Notes: generated by a model not told the origin, from the sequence alone. A stretch of DNA of 64,000 bases from Chloroflexota bacterium (GCA_013388685.1 JACAET010000052.1:1-64000), one strand, 5' to 3'; shown: positions 50,745 through 60,155, counted from the stretch's first letter. Translations and numbers: made by a program.

Positions 50745-51323
50745 TTACTTTCTTTCCCGATACAATTCCTTGTTGACGACACCCGCCATGAGGTTGACAT
50801 CCATGCCGCCGCCCAAAAATTCGTTGACCTTCTTGAGCGACTCGAGCGGGTCAGACAACATGGTATTGTAATTCACATACAAAACTTCGATGTTAGGCTG
50901 CTTCGCAATCCAGGCATTCACCTGTTTGAGATGTTCCTGGTAGATTTTTCGCATCTTTTCATCCTCCACCCTGTCATCTTCTTTTCCCAAGCGCCCAAGC
51001 ATTTTCTTTTGGGAGGACAACACCTCTTTCATCGCTCTTTGCATGAAGATGACTTTGAATTTATAGTCGGAGGGCAGGTGCATGATGAGACCGGTCACGA
51101 TCTTGACCACCTTTCCGCCTGCTTCGGGGATCCAGCCATAATCGCCATTCGGCAGTTCTTTCACGCGCTCGAACTCGTAATAGCCGTTCGGGTTGTTGGC
51201 GTCGGGAGTGCGCAGGTTGTCGGTCAGGATGGGCAAGCCGCCGGCTTCGAGCATTTTCATCATCATGGATGTGCCGGAGCGCGGCAGCCCCGAGACGACG
51301 ATTATGTAATCCTTATTTTCCAT
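50745..51323 (-). CDS. Sulfotransferase-like P-loop protein
   Basis: 192 aa. The 5'-phosphosulfate-binding loop is GLPRSGTSMMMKML (about 12-25), and the 3'-phosphate-binding region is in VIFMQRAMKEVLSSQKKMLG, both typical of PAPS-dependent sulfotransferases. It is shorter than most (about 250-300 aa). It may place sulfate on a surface glycan or lipid. Its neighbours in the glycan locus support that; PAPS supply genes are not in the window. Confidence 0.8.
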   Translation of the reverse strand: MENKDYIIVVSGLPRSGTSMMMKMLEAGGLPILTDNLRTPDANNPNGYYEFERVKELPNGDYGWIPEAGGKVVKIVTGLIMHLPSDYKFKVIFMQRAMKEVLSSQKKMLGRLGKEDDRVEDEKMRKIYQEHLKQVNAWIAKQPNIEVLYVNYNTMLSDPLESLKKVNEFLGGGMDVNLMAGVVNKELYRERK

Positions 51324-51339
51324 TGGTTTGCTCCAAATC

Positions 51340-51392
51340 GGACGTTAGAGTACGTCCATTATGCATTCGTATCAGGACACTAGAGAGCGTCC
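51340..51392. repeat. Two AGAG-family hairpin repeats
   Basis: GGACGT-TAGAGT-ACGTCC (51340-51357) and GGACACTAGAGAGCGTCC (51375-51392), a tandem pair in a 129-base gap that otherwise holds no gene. A third part-copy (GAGCGTCCATTAC) follows at about 51411-51423. Confidence 0.7.
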
Positions 51393-51452
51393 ATTACGCG
51401 GTTTTTGAAAGAGCGTCCATTACACATTCTCAGTATTTCACGAAGGCGCGTA

Positions 51453-52814
51453 TCAGGCGGTCTCTACCGCCGCATCTGCCTGCTGCATGTGACGGTGTTG
51501 GACGCTCAGGATGATTTCTGCCGCTTCGCGCGCATGGCGGCTGACAGACTCGCCGTTCGTCAACGCAGGGTAGATTTGAGCGGTAGTGGCAAGGAACAGA
51601 TTCACAATCGGCGTCTTGACTTGCGGCATGGAATCGGTTTCGTTGAGACCATGCAGCGGTTCGACATAACGCTCGCGGTGAATGAGAAAATATTTGATGG
51701 TGGAGGGGTCGAAGTTGGGAAACATGGCTTTCAGGTTTTCCAGCCAGATTCGCTTGATCTCTTCGTCGCTTTTCGTCTGCCAGTCACTGCCAGGGGCGGT
51801 GTACTTGGGCAGGTACACAAGGTGGTAGCCGCCGACGTATTTCGGGTCAATGTAAGCAGTGGTTTCGATGACCCCGGTAAAGGGGAAACGGTCGTCGGTG
51901 ATGTTGATGGTCCAGTTGCCGGTCAGGGGTCGGGTGAGGACAAGAAGCGGGGCGATGATGCCCAGGTATTCGGTCCGGGTAAGAGCCGCCTGATAGGCAG
52001 GGGCGGCGTTCGAAATGAGACGTTGGAAGATAGGCGCCTGCATGGTGCAGACCACCTTGTCGTAGTTCACCACTTCACCGTTCGCGAGGCGGATGCCCGT
52101 CGCTTTGTCATCTTCGATGACGATTTCTTTGACAGGGGTTTTGAGCAGTACTTGCCCGCCATTTGCCTTGATCTTTTCAGTCATCGCCTGGATGAGGGTG
52201 ATGTAACCGCCGATGAGGTGACCCGCCATTTCTTTCTGGTTGGCGCCTTCGCGCGTAGATTTCATGCGGACGAGGCGCGCCCAAATCCACGTGGCGGGGA
52301 CGTTGTCGAAGCCGCCGTCGAATTTGGCTTTGAGCATCGGACGCCAGATGTTCTGGAAGGTGTTCCTGCCGCCCCACTTCAACAGCCACTCCTGCACGCT
52401 GACCGATTCAAGGCTGCGCCAGTCTTTGATGAACTGCGCCGCCAGCACGGTGAGACCAAGCCGGAAGCGGTCAATCCAGCCGAGCGGAGGAAACTTGAGG
52501 AACTCGATGATGTTGTTCATCGGGTAGATTGCGCCTTTGTAATAGAAACCGGTTTTGGTCTCCTTGAAGCGCAATTGATCGTGGATGCCCAGCTCCCTGC
52601 ACAGGTCGCTCACATGGCGGTCGCTGGAGAGGATGGCGTGATAGAAGCGATCCACTTGCGTGCCGTCTTCGAGATGAATGGGACCCGCCAGCCCGCCCAG
52701 CACGGGGGAGGCTTCGTAGATGGTTACGGCGGCACCCTGTTTGGAGAGGAAGTAGCCCAGGCTTATGCCCATGATGCCACCGCCGATAATTCCGATTTTT
52801 GGTTTTTCTATCAT
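51453..52814 (-). CDS. NAD(P)/FAD-dependent oxidoreductase (amine-oxidase-like)
   Basis: 453 aa. The dinucleotide-binding motif GIIGGGIMGISLGYFLS (about 7-23) is followed by YEASPVLGGLAG (FAD ribose region), and the flavin C-terminal motif is near ALTNGESVSRHAREAAEI. The pattern is closest to UDP-galactopyranose mutase/HpnE/protoporphyrinogen-oxidase-like proteins. In this glycan locus it may act on nucleotide sugars or polyprenyl lipids; the substrate is not clear. Confidence 0.8.
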   Translation of the reverse strand: MIEKPKIGIIGGGIMGISLGYFLSKQGAAVTIYEASPVLGGLAGPIHLEDGTQVDRFYHAILSSDRHVSDLCRELGIHDQLRFKETKTGFYYKGAIYPMNNIIEFLKFPPLGWIDRFRLGLTVLAAQFIKDWRSLESVSVQEWLLKWGGRNTFQNIWRPMLKAKFDGGFDNVPATWIWARLVRMKSTREGANQKEMAGHLIGGYITLIQAMTEKIKANGGQVLLKTPVKEIVIEDDKATGIRLANGEVVNYDKVVCTMQAPIFQRLISNAAPAYQAALTRTEYLGIIAPLLVLTRPLTGNWTINITDDRFPFTGVIETTAYIDPKYVGGYHLVYLPKYTAPGSDWQTKSDEEIKRIWLENLKAMFPNFDPSTIKYFLIHRERYVEPLHGLNETDSMPQVKTPIVNLFLATTAQIYPALTNGESVSRHAREAAEIILSVQHRHMQQADAAVETA

Positions 52815-52868
52815 GTTTTACAAATCCATTCGCTCGATAAAAGTTTGTGTGTCTTGTGGGCTCTGTGC

Positions 52869-52890
52869 GCGGACGTTAGAGAACGTCCGC
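52869..52890. repeat. AGAG-loop hairpin repeat
   Basis: GCGGACGTT-AGAG-AACGTCCGC, 9-bp perfect stem, between the oxidoreductase and wecB genes. Confidence 0.85.
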
Positions 52891-52898
52891 TGCGCGAC

Positions 52899-53969
52899 TC
52901 AATGAAACGATAAATGAATCTTCCCTAGAATCTCCGCAATCTTCTCACCAGCGTGACCATCGCCAAAGATAGGCGGCTGTTCGGCGGGCGGCGTGAAGGT
53001 TTTCCATTCGCGGACGATGGTCTCCACATCCACACCGACAAGTTTATTCCAGCCCGCCTCGACGGTTTCAGTCCATTCGGTTTCGTCGCGCAGGGTGAGA
53101 CAGGGTTTGGACATGAAGTACGCTTCACGCTGGACCCCGCCTGAATCGGTGGCGATGATGCGGGCGTTCTCTTCCAGCGCCATCATGTCAAAATAGCCGA
53201 CCGGCTCGATGAGGCGGATGTTGTCGCCAAAGTACACGTCCAGTTTATCTAACGCGCCGCGCGTGCGCGGATGGACGGGGAAGACCACTGTCTCACCGAC
53301 CTGGCTGAGGGCAGTGACGATGTTTCTGAGGCGCGCAGGGTCGTCGGTGTTGGCGGCGCGGTGAACGGTGACCAAGCCATAGGAACCGGGAGCAAGCCCC
53401 AGCGTGGAGAGAATCGTCGCTTTTTGGCGGGCAAGGGGACGATTAGCGAGGTTGGCATCCAGCATCACGTCCCCCACCCAGTGGACATTCTTCGTAATGC
53501 CTTCAGCAGCGAGGTGACGCACAGCGGTCTGGCTGACGCAGAAGAAGACGGAAGCGAGGCGGTCGGCGACGAGGCGGTTGATTTCTTCAGGCATGCGGCG
53601 GTCGAAACTGCGCTCACCCGCTTCGATGTGGACGGTGGGGATGTGCAGTTTGCTTGCCGCCAGCGCGCCCGCCAGCGTGGAGTTGGTGTCGCCGCGCACG
53701 ATGACGCAGTCGGGCTGCTCTTTGAGGAGCACTTCTTCGAGGCGGACGAGGATTTCGGCGGTCTGCGAGGCATGTGAGCCGGAGCCGACTTCGAGGTTGT
53801 AGTCGGGTGCGGGGATGCCGAGTTCGTCAAAGAAAGTCTGCGACATGAGGTAGTCGTAGTGCTGACCGGTGTGGACGAGGATTTCGTGATGGCGCTTTCG
53901 AAGTGCGCGGCTGACCGGGGTGGCTTGAATAAATTCCGGACGCGCGCCGACGATGGAGATGAATTTCAT
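52899..53969 (-). CDS. wecB: UDP-N-acetylglucosamine 2-epimerase (non-hydrolysing)
   Basis: 356 aa, GT-B-like fold. It starts ISIVGARPEFIQATPV with HTGQHYDYLMSQTFFDELG (about 32-50), and the C-terminal domain has FMALEENARIIATDSGGVQR-like sequence, including ATDSGGVQREAY near the catalytic Glu region. It interconverts UDP-GlcNAc and UDP-ManNAc, which feeds ManNAc-type surface glycans and would join the diacetamido sugar route of 31.8-35.3 kb. Confidence 0.95.
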   Translation of the reverse strand: MKFISIVGARPEFIQATPVSRALRKRHHEILVHTGQHYDYLMSQTFFDELGIPAPDYNLEVGSGSHASQTAEILVRLEEVLLKEQPDCVIVRGDTNSTLAGALAASKLHIPTVHIEAGERSFDRRMPEEINRLVADRLASVFFCVSQTAVRHLAAEGITKNVHWVGDVMLDANLANRPLARQKATILSTLGLAPGSYGLVTVHRAANTDDPARLRNIVTALSQVGETVVFPVHPRTRGALDKLDVYFGDNIRLIEPVGYFDMMALEENARIIATDSGGVQREAYFMSKPCLTLRDETEWTETVEAGWNKLVGVDVETIVREWKTFTPPAEQPPIFGDGHAGEKIAEILGKIHLSFH

Positions 53970-54009
53970 TGATCAGTAAATCCTGTAAAAAATAATTTGG
54001 GGCGCAAGC

Positions 54010-54025
54010 GGCGTTAGAGAACGCC
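54010..54025. repeat. AGAG-loop hairpin repeat
   Basis: GGCGTT-AGAG-AACGCC followed by AACTACGC, between wecB and deoB. Confidence 0.8.
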
Positions 54026-54032
54026 AACTACG

Positions 54033-55208
54033 CTACACGATGTCTTTCAAAAAACTTTTGCCGATTGGCTGAGGGTCGAGCGAGAACATCTCGGCGAGGG
54101 TGCCGGCGATGTCGGCGAGGGTGTCACGGTCGCCGAGGGCTACGCCGTGTTTGATGTTCGGTCCGAACGCCAGGAGGGGCACGTATTCACGCGAGTGGTC
54201 GGTGCCGGGAGTGGTGGGGTCCACGCCGTGGTCGCCGGTGACGATGACGAGGTCGGCGGGTTTGAGGCGCTTGTGAATTTCGGGGAGGTAGGCGTCGAAC
54301 TGCTCGAGGGCGTCGGCGTAGCCGCGCGGGTCGTTGCGGTGACCGTAGATCATGTCAAACTCAATCAGGTTGACGAACATCAAGCCTTCGAAGTCTTCTT
54401 CCAGCAGCTGGAGGGTGACATCGAGGCTTTCTTTGTTGGTCAGCACGTGATTCTTTTTGGTGATGCCCTGATGGTTGAAGATGTCGTCAATCTTGCCGAC
54501 GGAGTACACATCCTTGCCCGCCGCGACGAGTTTCTGCATCATGGTGGGGTATTCGGGGTTGCGCGGGTAGTCTCTGCGGTGGGTGGTGCGTTTGAAGGTT
54601 TCGGGCGAGTCGCCGAGGAACGGACGAGCGATAACGCGCCCAACGCCGTGTTCGCCTTGCAAAATGTCGCGGGCGGTCTGGCACATTTTGTACAGTTCTT
54701 CGAGCGGGATGATTTCTTCGTGTGCGGCAATTTGAAAGACGCTGTCTGCCGAGGTGTAGACGATGGGTTTGCCCGTCTGCATGTGTTCGACGCCCAGTTC
54801 TTTGAGAATGTCGGTGCCGGACGCGGGTTTGTTGCCCAGCACATCGCGCCCAATTGCCTTGCGGAACGGGTCCAGCACTTCGGGCGGGAAGCCGTTGGGG
54901 TAGGTGGGGAAGGCAACCGGCAGGTAGATGCCCATCATCTCCCAGTGACCGATAACCGTATCCTTGCCAGCCGAACGGGGCTGAAATCTGCCAAATGCGC
55001 CTTTGGCGTTTGGGTTGGGCGGCACGCCTTGAATGGCGGTGATGTTGCCCAAGCCGAGTTCGTACATGTTGGGGACGTTCAGCCCGCCGATGGCGCGCGC
55101 CACGTTGCCGAGCGAGTTGCTGCCCACATCGCCATACGCCGCCGCATCGGGCGCTTCGCCCGCGCCGACGCCATCCAGCACAATCACAATCATGCGGTTG
55201 AGTTTCAT
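54033..55208 (-). CDS. deoB: Phosphopentomutase
   Basis: 391 aa, alkaline-phosphatase superfamily. The first metal motif is IVIVLDGVGAGEAPDA (about 7-22); the phospho-Thr region and metal sites lie in KDTVIGHWEMMGIYLP and FVNLIEFDMIYGHRNDPRGY; the last metal region is IVTGDHGVDPTTPGTDHSRE. It moves phosphate between C1 and C5 of (deoxy)ribose. Its setting among glycan genes is unusual; it follows the GT39 gene by one base. Confidence 0.95.
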   Translation of the reverse strand: MKLNRMIVIVLDGVGAGEAPDAAAYGDVGSNSLGNVARAIGGLNVPNMYELGLGNITAIQGVPPNPNAKGAFGRFQPRSAGKDTVIGHWEMMGIYLPVAFPTYPNGFPPEVLDPFRKAIGRDVLGNKPASGTDILKELGVEHMQTGKPIVYTSADSVFQIAAHEEIIPLEELYKMCQTARDILQGEHGVGRVIARPFLGDSPETFKRTTHRRDYPRNPEYPTMMQKLVAAGKDVYSVGKIDDIFNHQGITKKNHVLTNKESLDVTLQLLEEDFEGLMFVNLIEFDMIYGHRNDPRGYADALEQFDAYLPEIHKRLKPADLVIVTGDHGVDPTTPGTDHSREYVPLLAFGPNIKHGVALGDRDTLADIAGTLAEMFSLDPQPIGKSFLKDIV

Positions 55209-55209
55209 C

Positions 55210-56556
55210 TTATTCTCCTACCTTGATCAATCTCTGCACAACAGGAAATTTCACGGAGAGCCGCCGCGCCACGTCTTGCAGCGCCAGCGCCGCAAATGGG
55301 ATGAGCGCCGCATCCACCGGCAGGCGGTAGCGGATCAACGTCCATGTGAGGATGTGCACGCCCGAATAGACCAGCGCAAACAGGAGCAACAGTCCCTGCG
55401 GGGAAAACACCAGCGCCCAGAAGGGTTTGCGGCGCACGCCCAGAACCAGTCCGTAGAGCATGAAAGGCAGGAAGACGCCAAAACTTCCGATGCGCGAGAG
55501 GTTGCTCAACGTGCTGGATTCGGATGAGTACCAGAACATGAAGTAGGGCGGGATGCGGCTGAGCGATAACAGGACGTAACGCTTCGGGTCCTGGACGACG
55601 AACTGGATGCCCCTCTTCAGCAGTTCACTGTCGAGAGCCGCTTCGTCCAAATGACGGACCTCTTCGGGGATCATCGCCTGGTATTCGGGCGTGGAGAGGA
55701 TGGGGATGAACTTCGTCCCGTAGCGGGGGTGGTTGCCCCAGAAGAAGGCGTATCCCGAATTGGTGTTGAGCAGGACGAAGCGATGGAAGCGGGTGTAGTT
55801 GAAGAATGTGATCGGCAGGATGAAGGCAAAGAGCAGGGCAAAGGTCAAGGCTGTGGGAAGGAGGGGCAGGCTGCGGCGGAGTCGGAAGCGGGCGATCCAC
55901 ATCCACAGGAGGAGGAACGGCAGGAAGAGCAGAAAGACCTGCCGCAGTGTGACAGTAAGTCCCAAAGAGATTCCCAGTGCGAGAGCGAGTTTGAGGTCGC
56001 GTTTTTGGTCGCCGCCTTCTGCCAATTGCATGGCAAAGTACAGGCTAAAGAGGATGCCCGTAATATAGAACGGTTCGGTCATGAGCGCCGCGCCATAATA
56101 GACGTAGTAGATGTAAATCGAGACGACGGCGGCAGCGATGAGACCGATGGTTTTGCCGAAGAGTTTTTCGCCGATGCGATAGGTGATGAAGGGATGCAGA
56201 ATGCCAACGATGATTGCCTGCAAAATGCGTCCCGCCAGCGGGTAAACGCCAAAGAGCGCATACACGCCGGCGAGATAGAGGGTGTAGGGGAATGACCAGT
56301 GCGCCGTAGGTTCGCCTGCGCGGGTGATGGGCCACCACATCTCGCCGAAGGTGAAGCCATGACCGCCCAATACACGGATGGCAAGGTTGTGATACGAGAC
56401 CTGGTCGAAGATGCCGGGCAGTTCCACCACCTGATTGCCCATGAGGAATGCCACAATCACCCGTAAGGTGACCGAGACGAAAATGACCGCCATCAGGGGT
56501 TGTGCCGTGATGCGCTTCAGGAGGGGTCTTCCGTTAGTCTGATGCTCTCTGCTCAT
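55210..56556 (-). CDS. Membrane glycosyltransferase, GT39-like
   Basis: 448 aa from the ATG at 56556, RBS AAAGGA seven bases upstream. About ten membrane helices with a large first periplasmic loop (FDQVSYHNLAIRVLGGHGFTF) that has the FDQ pattern, in the place of the acidic motif of PMT-type enzymes. A Trp/Pro-rich loop (EMWWPITRAGEPTAHWSFP) follows. It is co-transcribed with deoB. Confidence 0.78.
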   Translation of the reverse strand: MSREHQTNGRPLLKRITAQPLMAVIFVSVTLRVIVAFLMGNQVVELPGIFDQVSYHNLAIRVLGGHGFTFGEMWWPITRAGEPTAHWSFPYTLYLAGVYALFGVYPLAGRILQAIIVGILHPFITYRIGEKLFGKTIGLIAAAVVSIYIYYVYYGAALMTEPFYITGILFSLYFAMQLAEGGDQKRDLKLALALGISLGLTVTLRQVFLLFLPFLLLWMWIARFRLRRSLPLLPTALTFALLFAFILPITFFNYTRFHRFVLLNTNSGYAFFWGNHPRYGTKFIPILSTPEYQAMIPEEVRHLDEAALDSELLKRGIQFVVQDPKRYVLLSLSRIPPYFMFWYSSESSTLSNLSRIGSFGVFLPFMLYGLVLGVRRKPFWALVFSPQGLLLLFALVYSGVHILTWTLIRYRLPVDAALIPFAALALQDVARRLSVKFPVVQRLIKVGE

Positions 56557-56640
56557 AAATCCTTTATGTGGTATTTGCGTATCGGCGCTCTCTTGCGCCA
56601 GCAGGGATGTTAGAAAGTGTTTTGAAATTCGTTCTAAACC

Positions 56641-56690
56641 ACAGATGAACACAGATGAACACAGATGAACACAGATAAATACAGATAAAT
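56641..56690. repeat. Short tandem repeat
   Basis: Five 10-bp units: ACAGATGAAC three times, then ACAGATAAAT twice. A complementary sequence (CCATCCGTGTGCATTTGTGG) lies about 75 bases further on, so the region can form a long imperfect stem. Confidence 0.85.
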
Positions 56691-56795
56691 AAGATTTGAG
56701 AGCATTTTCACGGTTGCGTTCTCAAAAATCAGTGTCCATCCGTGTGCATTTGTGGTGAATGTTGATTTTCAAAACGCTCTCTGAGAGAATATTCC

Positions 56796-58028
56796 CTACG
56801 TGTCTGTTTCCTCATAAATCGGTCTCATCGCAGACAGCACCGCCTGCCAGTCGTACTTGCTTGTCGCCAGTTCTCTTCCATGGGTCGAAAGTTTTTCCTG
56901 CAGGGAAACATCCTGCAAAAGTTGGACAGTGCGGTTGGCAAAGTCGGCAGGCGTATCTGCCACGAGGACGTGAGAATCGGGCGCCGCCTGAATGCCCTCC
57001 AACCCAACGGTGGTGGTGACAACGGGCATGGCGTAGGCAAAGGCTTCGAGGATGCGCACCCGCATCCCGCCGCCCGCCCGCACAGGTACCACCATCAGGG
57101 CGCTTTCTTCCAGGTACGGGCGCAGGTCGTCCACATACCCTGTCACCCTGATAACGCCCGGGTTGCGCTCCGCCAGTTCGAGAAAATCCTGCGGGGGATT
57201 CTTGCCAATGATGGTCAACGTGGCGTCTGGCACACGTTCCCGAACCAGCGGAAAGACCTCGTTGAAGAACCAGCGGATGCCGTCGGCATTGGGCGGGTAG
57301 TGCAGCGTGCCAAGCGTGACGATGTTCCGCGAGCCGGGTCTGCGCCGCACGGGCTGAAGTTTTTCCGTATCCACCGCAATCGGGATGACCGTGATGGGAG
57401 CGGTGCGGTTTGTTGGTTTGGTAACGTGCATCGCTTCTTCGAGAAGCGCACGGTCAATCTCGGTCACAGCCAACACGTGATCCACCGTCCGCAGTAAACT
57501 GCCCTCATAGCGTTTGACGCGCGCCGCCTCGACAGACAGGATAGGCTTGAGAAACCAGCGGGCGTTGTCTTTCATCCGCTCCACGATGGTCCAAACGGCG
57601 TTATGCGCATCGAAAATGACCTTCGGCTTTTTGCCCAAAGCCGCCTCTGCCCCTCGGATGGCAAACTGTACCATCGTCAACTGATCGGCGTGGATGAATT
57701 GGAAATCTTTCTCCCGAACCAGCCGGTTCACTGTCTCCTGCATTGGGCACAGATCATCGCGCTCGATGAGGAACGGACGCCCTGTGAGATAACTGCGCAG
57801 CATGTAAAAGGCATCCGCAAACCGCGATCTGCGAATCGGCACTGCATGAACCGCCGTGCAAATTTCCTTCAAAGCAGGCAGGTACTGTACTTCTTCTGGA
57901 CGAACAAACGACACGAGAGTTACAGAATGTCCCTGCTCCGCCAGCGCGCGGATGACGTGATAGGTCTTCACCTTCGGTCCCGCATCGGGCGGGAAGGGAA
58001 CAATTTGTGTGAGGAAAAGGATGTTCAT
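56796..58028 (-). CDS. Glycosyltransferase, GT4 type
   Basis: 410 aa, GT-B fold. It starts MNILFLTQIVPFPPDAGPKV with the acceptor-domain pattern; the donor domain has GGGMRVRILEAFAYAMPVV with the Glu of the E-x7-E motif. Similar to PEP-CTERM/exosortase-associated GT4 enzymes by layout, but no exosortase is here. One of four GT4 enzymes in the locus. Confidence 0.88.
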   Translation of the reverse strand: MNILFLTQIVPFPPDAGPKVKTYHVIRALAEQGHSVTLVSFVRPEEVQYLPALKEICTAVHAVPIRRSRFADAFYMLRSYLTGRPFLIERDDLCPMQETVNRLVREKDFQFIHADQLTMVQFAIRGAEAALGKKPKVIFDAHNAVWTIVERMKDNARWFLKPILSVEAARVKRYEGSLLRTVDHVLAVTEIDRALLEEAMHVTKPTNRTAPITVIPIAVDTEKLQPVRRRPGSRNIVTLGTLHYPPNADGIRWFFNEVFPLVRERVPDATLTIIGKNPPQDFLELAERNPGVIRVTGYVDDLRPYLEESALMVVPVRAGGGMRVRILEAFAYAMPVVTTTVGLEGIQAAPDSHVLVADTPADFANRTVQLLQDVSLQEKLSTHGRELATSKYDWQAVLSAMRPIYEETDT

Positions 58029-58075
58029 AGCGAAGTTAACGTCAGTTCGGGATAAGGAAAAAAAGCATGCTGTCC

Positions 58076-58126
58076 GACGCTAGAGAGCGTCTTTTATGCA
58101 GGCGTAGGGGACGTTCTCTAACGTCC
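58076..58126. repeat. Two AGAG-loop hairpins in opposite orientation
   Basis: GACGCT-AGAG-AGCGTC (58076-58091) and, on the other strand, GGACGTT-CTCT-AACGTCC (58109-58126). The pair lies before the GT4 gene's start. Confidence 0.8.
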
Positions 58127-58162
58127 AGCCGCTTATTCCGAATTCACGTAAGTTAAATATTT

Positions 58163-58230
58163 AGCCACAGATTTTCACGGATTCGCGCGGATTGAATGAG
58201 CATCCGTGAAAATCCGTATCATCCGTGGCT
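58163..58230. repeat. Inverted repeat (hairpin-forming)
   Basis: AGCCACAGATTTTCACGGAT on the left and its inverse near CATCCGTGAAAATCCGT...CCGTGGCT on the right, about 68 bases. Sequences of this kind (CCACAGAT...ACGGAT) also occur at 56640. Confidence 0.65.
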
Positions 58231-58237
58231 GAAGAGA

Positions 58238-59194
58238 CTATTTCAAGTTCAGGCACAGCCCCATCACTTCGAGATTCGAACGCAATTCCTTTTTTGCCTG
58301 GTCGTTGCGGCTGGGAACGAAGAACAGCACACACCACACCAACAGTTTCAACAAACTCATTACAAAGAACATCGTCCGCAGAAGGAAGGTCTTGAAAAAG
58401 CCGTAATTCTTTTTGTAAAACATCATCTTGCCGCGATAGACCATCTTGCGGCGCTTCCAGCGATCCATGCTGCGCCCGCCAAAGTGGATGATGGACGAGT
58501 TCGGCAAAAAGACCACCTTCCAGCCTGCCTTGTTGAGGCGATATTGCAAATCCGCTTCGTCGCCGTAAATGAAATAACTTTCGTCCAGCAAGCCCACCTG
58601 ATCCAGCGCGGCGCGGCGCACCAGCAAACACGCCGAACTCATCCAGCCCGTCTCTTTGATTTCATTCGAATCGCCGTGCGAGGGATACCCCGGCCACAAC
58701 ATCTCGCCGATGTGCGTCACAATCAGAAACTCCTCCAGCAGCGTCGAGAACGGCGCATACCCCGATTGAAACGAACCGTCGGGGTTGAGCAATTTTCCCG
58801 CCGCCGCCCCCGCTTCGGGATGCGCATCCAGATATTCAACAAGCACATCCAGCGCCGGACCGTTCACGAGCGTATCGTTATTCAGCAGCAGCACATAGCG
58901 CCCATTCGTCGCTTCGATGCCCTGATTGCTCGCCTTGCCCAGCCCCACATTGCCCGCGTTCTGAATCAACTTCACCTGTGGGTACTTCTCCGCCAGCATC
59001 TGCTGACTGCCGTCCGTCGAGCCGTTATCCACCACCACCACATCGAACGAACTCTTCAGCCCGCCCTCATACAGAGACTTCAAACACGGATCGAGATACG
59101 CCTTATTGTTCCAGCACACCAGCACAACCGACATATCCACGACGGCTTTGCCGCTTCTCTCCTGGACCTTCGCCTGCGTCGCTGTTACAGACAT
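58238..59194 (-). CDS. Glycosyltransferase, GT2 type
   Basis: 318 aa, GT-A fold. Nucleotide-binding VVDNGSTDGS (about 55-64) and the DxD-like LLNNDTLVNG (about 101-110), with the acceptor-side GDEADLQYRLNKAGWKVVF typical of rhamnosyltransferase-like GT2 enzymes. A C-terminal hydrophobic segment (about 268-292) may be a membrane anchor. The start directly follows the stop codon of the nucleotidyltransferase gene, so the two are coupled. Confidence 0.88.
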   Translation of the reverse strand: MSVTATQAKVQERSGKAVVDMSVVLVCWNNKAYLDPCLKSLYEGGLKSSFDVVVVDNGSTDGSQQMLAEKYPQVKLIQNAGNVGLGKASNQGIEATNGRYVLLLNNDTLVNGPALDVLVEYLDAHPEAGAAAGKLLNPDGSFQSGYAPFSTLLEEFLIVTHIGEMLWPGYPSHGDSNEIKETGWMSSACLLVRRAALDQVGLLDESYFIYGDEADLQYRLNKAGWKVVFLPNSSIIHFGGRSMDRWKRRKMVYRGKMMFYKKNYGFFKTFLLRTMFFVMSLLKLLVWCVLFFVPSRNDQAKKELRSNLEVMGLCLNLK

Positions 59195-59950
59195 CTATTC
59201 CTCCCCTCGATATTTCCGATCCAGGTCGGCGATCTCGTCGTATGTGCCGAGGTCAATGTACGTGCCGTTTTCCATGTGTACACCTTTGAACTTCATGCCC
59301 AGCGCAATGGCATCATTCATAATCTTCGCAAAATCGGAGATGCCCTCCTCGAACACACACTTGTGCAGGTACTCCGTGAACTTCGGGCGCCAAACGATAC
59401 AGCCCCACATCTGCGTCAGATCGGTTTGCTTGGGCTTGTCCACAATCTCCAGCACACGGTTGTTGCCGTCCATGCGCACCATACCAAACTTTTCGGGGCG
59501 GTCGGTGGTGAACATGCCCAACAGCACATCATCCTCGGGCGAAGCGGCTTCATATACCCGCTTGAAAATATCGTTGGGCTTCATCAGGGTATCTGCCATG
59601 CCAAAGAAAACCGTTTTACCCTTGACGAGGTGATACGCCGAATCCAGCGCGTGCGCCAACCCCGGCGAGGTGGACTTGGTCTTACCTTCCACCACCTCCT
59701 GCACCACGTAACTGATGTCGCACCCGAAGCGCATGCCGTTGCCAAAATACCCAATCAACTGGTGTTTGGTCTCGTTGATGACAAACACAATATGCTTCAA
59801 CCCCGCATTGACCAGGTTATCCACCACAAATTGCGAAATGGGCTTGTAATGGTTATTGCGAATGACGGGATACAATTCCTTCGGGTAGGGCAAACCCAAC
59901 CGAACACCCTTCCCCGCCGCGGGGATCAAACCAATCAACTCCTCCATCAT
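59195..59950 (-). CDS. Sugar-1-phosphate nucleotidyltransferase
   Basis: 251 aa from the first of two adjacent ATG codons (59950), AGAGAGG upstream. GT-A-like nucleotidyltransferase: the signature GLIPAAGKGVRLGLPYPKE (about 6-24) is the NTP-binding loop, followed by VFFGMADTLMKP (metal-binding Asp) and WGCIVWRPKF. It activates a sugar phosphate (possibly glucose-1-phosphate, RmlA-like) for the glycan pathway. The sugar and base cannot be told from sequence. Confidence 0.88.
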   Translation of the reverse strand: MMEELIGLIPAAGKGVRLGLPYPKELYPVIRNNHYKPISQFVVDNLVNAGLKHIVFVINETKHQLIGYFGNGMRFGCDISYVVQEVVEGKTKSTSPGLAHALDSAYHLVKGKTVFFGMADTLMKPNDIFKRVYEAASPEDDVLLGMFTTDRPEKFGMVRMDGNNRVLEIVDKPKQTDLTQMWGCIVWRPKFTEYLHKCVFEEGISDFAKIMNDAIALGMKFKGVHMENGTYIDLGTYDEIADLDRKYRGEE

Positions 59951-59997
59951 GACCTCTCTGTAAATTAATATCGGTGCTTCCCAAAAGCGCGTTGGCG

Positions 59998-60011
59998 GCG
60001 CTAGAGAGCGC
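59998..60011. repeat. AGAG-loop hairpin repeat (short stem)
   Basis: GCGCT-AGAG-AGCGC followed by ATACTACGCGC, between the nucleotidyltransferase and ligase genes. Confidence 0.7.
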
Positions 60012-60155
60012 ATACTACGCGCAGATTTCGTGAAGGAAAGACTGAATATCGTTTGCTCTTTTTTGAAGCGTACCTGGCGGTCTCTACCGCCAGTTTTGCG
60101 TGCTGAGCAAAAAGCACAAACGCTTTTTGAATGACCGCAACAGATGAAACGATTT

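Noticed and set aside
56640..56693. Possible CRISPR array
   Set aside because: The units are 10 bp in direct contact, without spacers; this is a simple tandem repeat.
58196..59968. Plus-strand open frame of 590 codons
   Set aside because: Opposite the GT2 and nucleotidyltransferase genes; His/Arg/Gln-rich, no domain.
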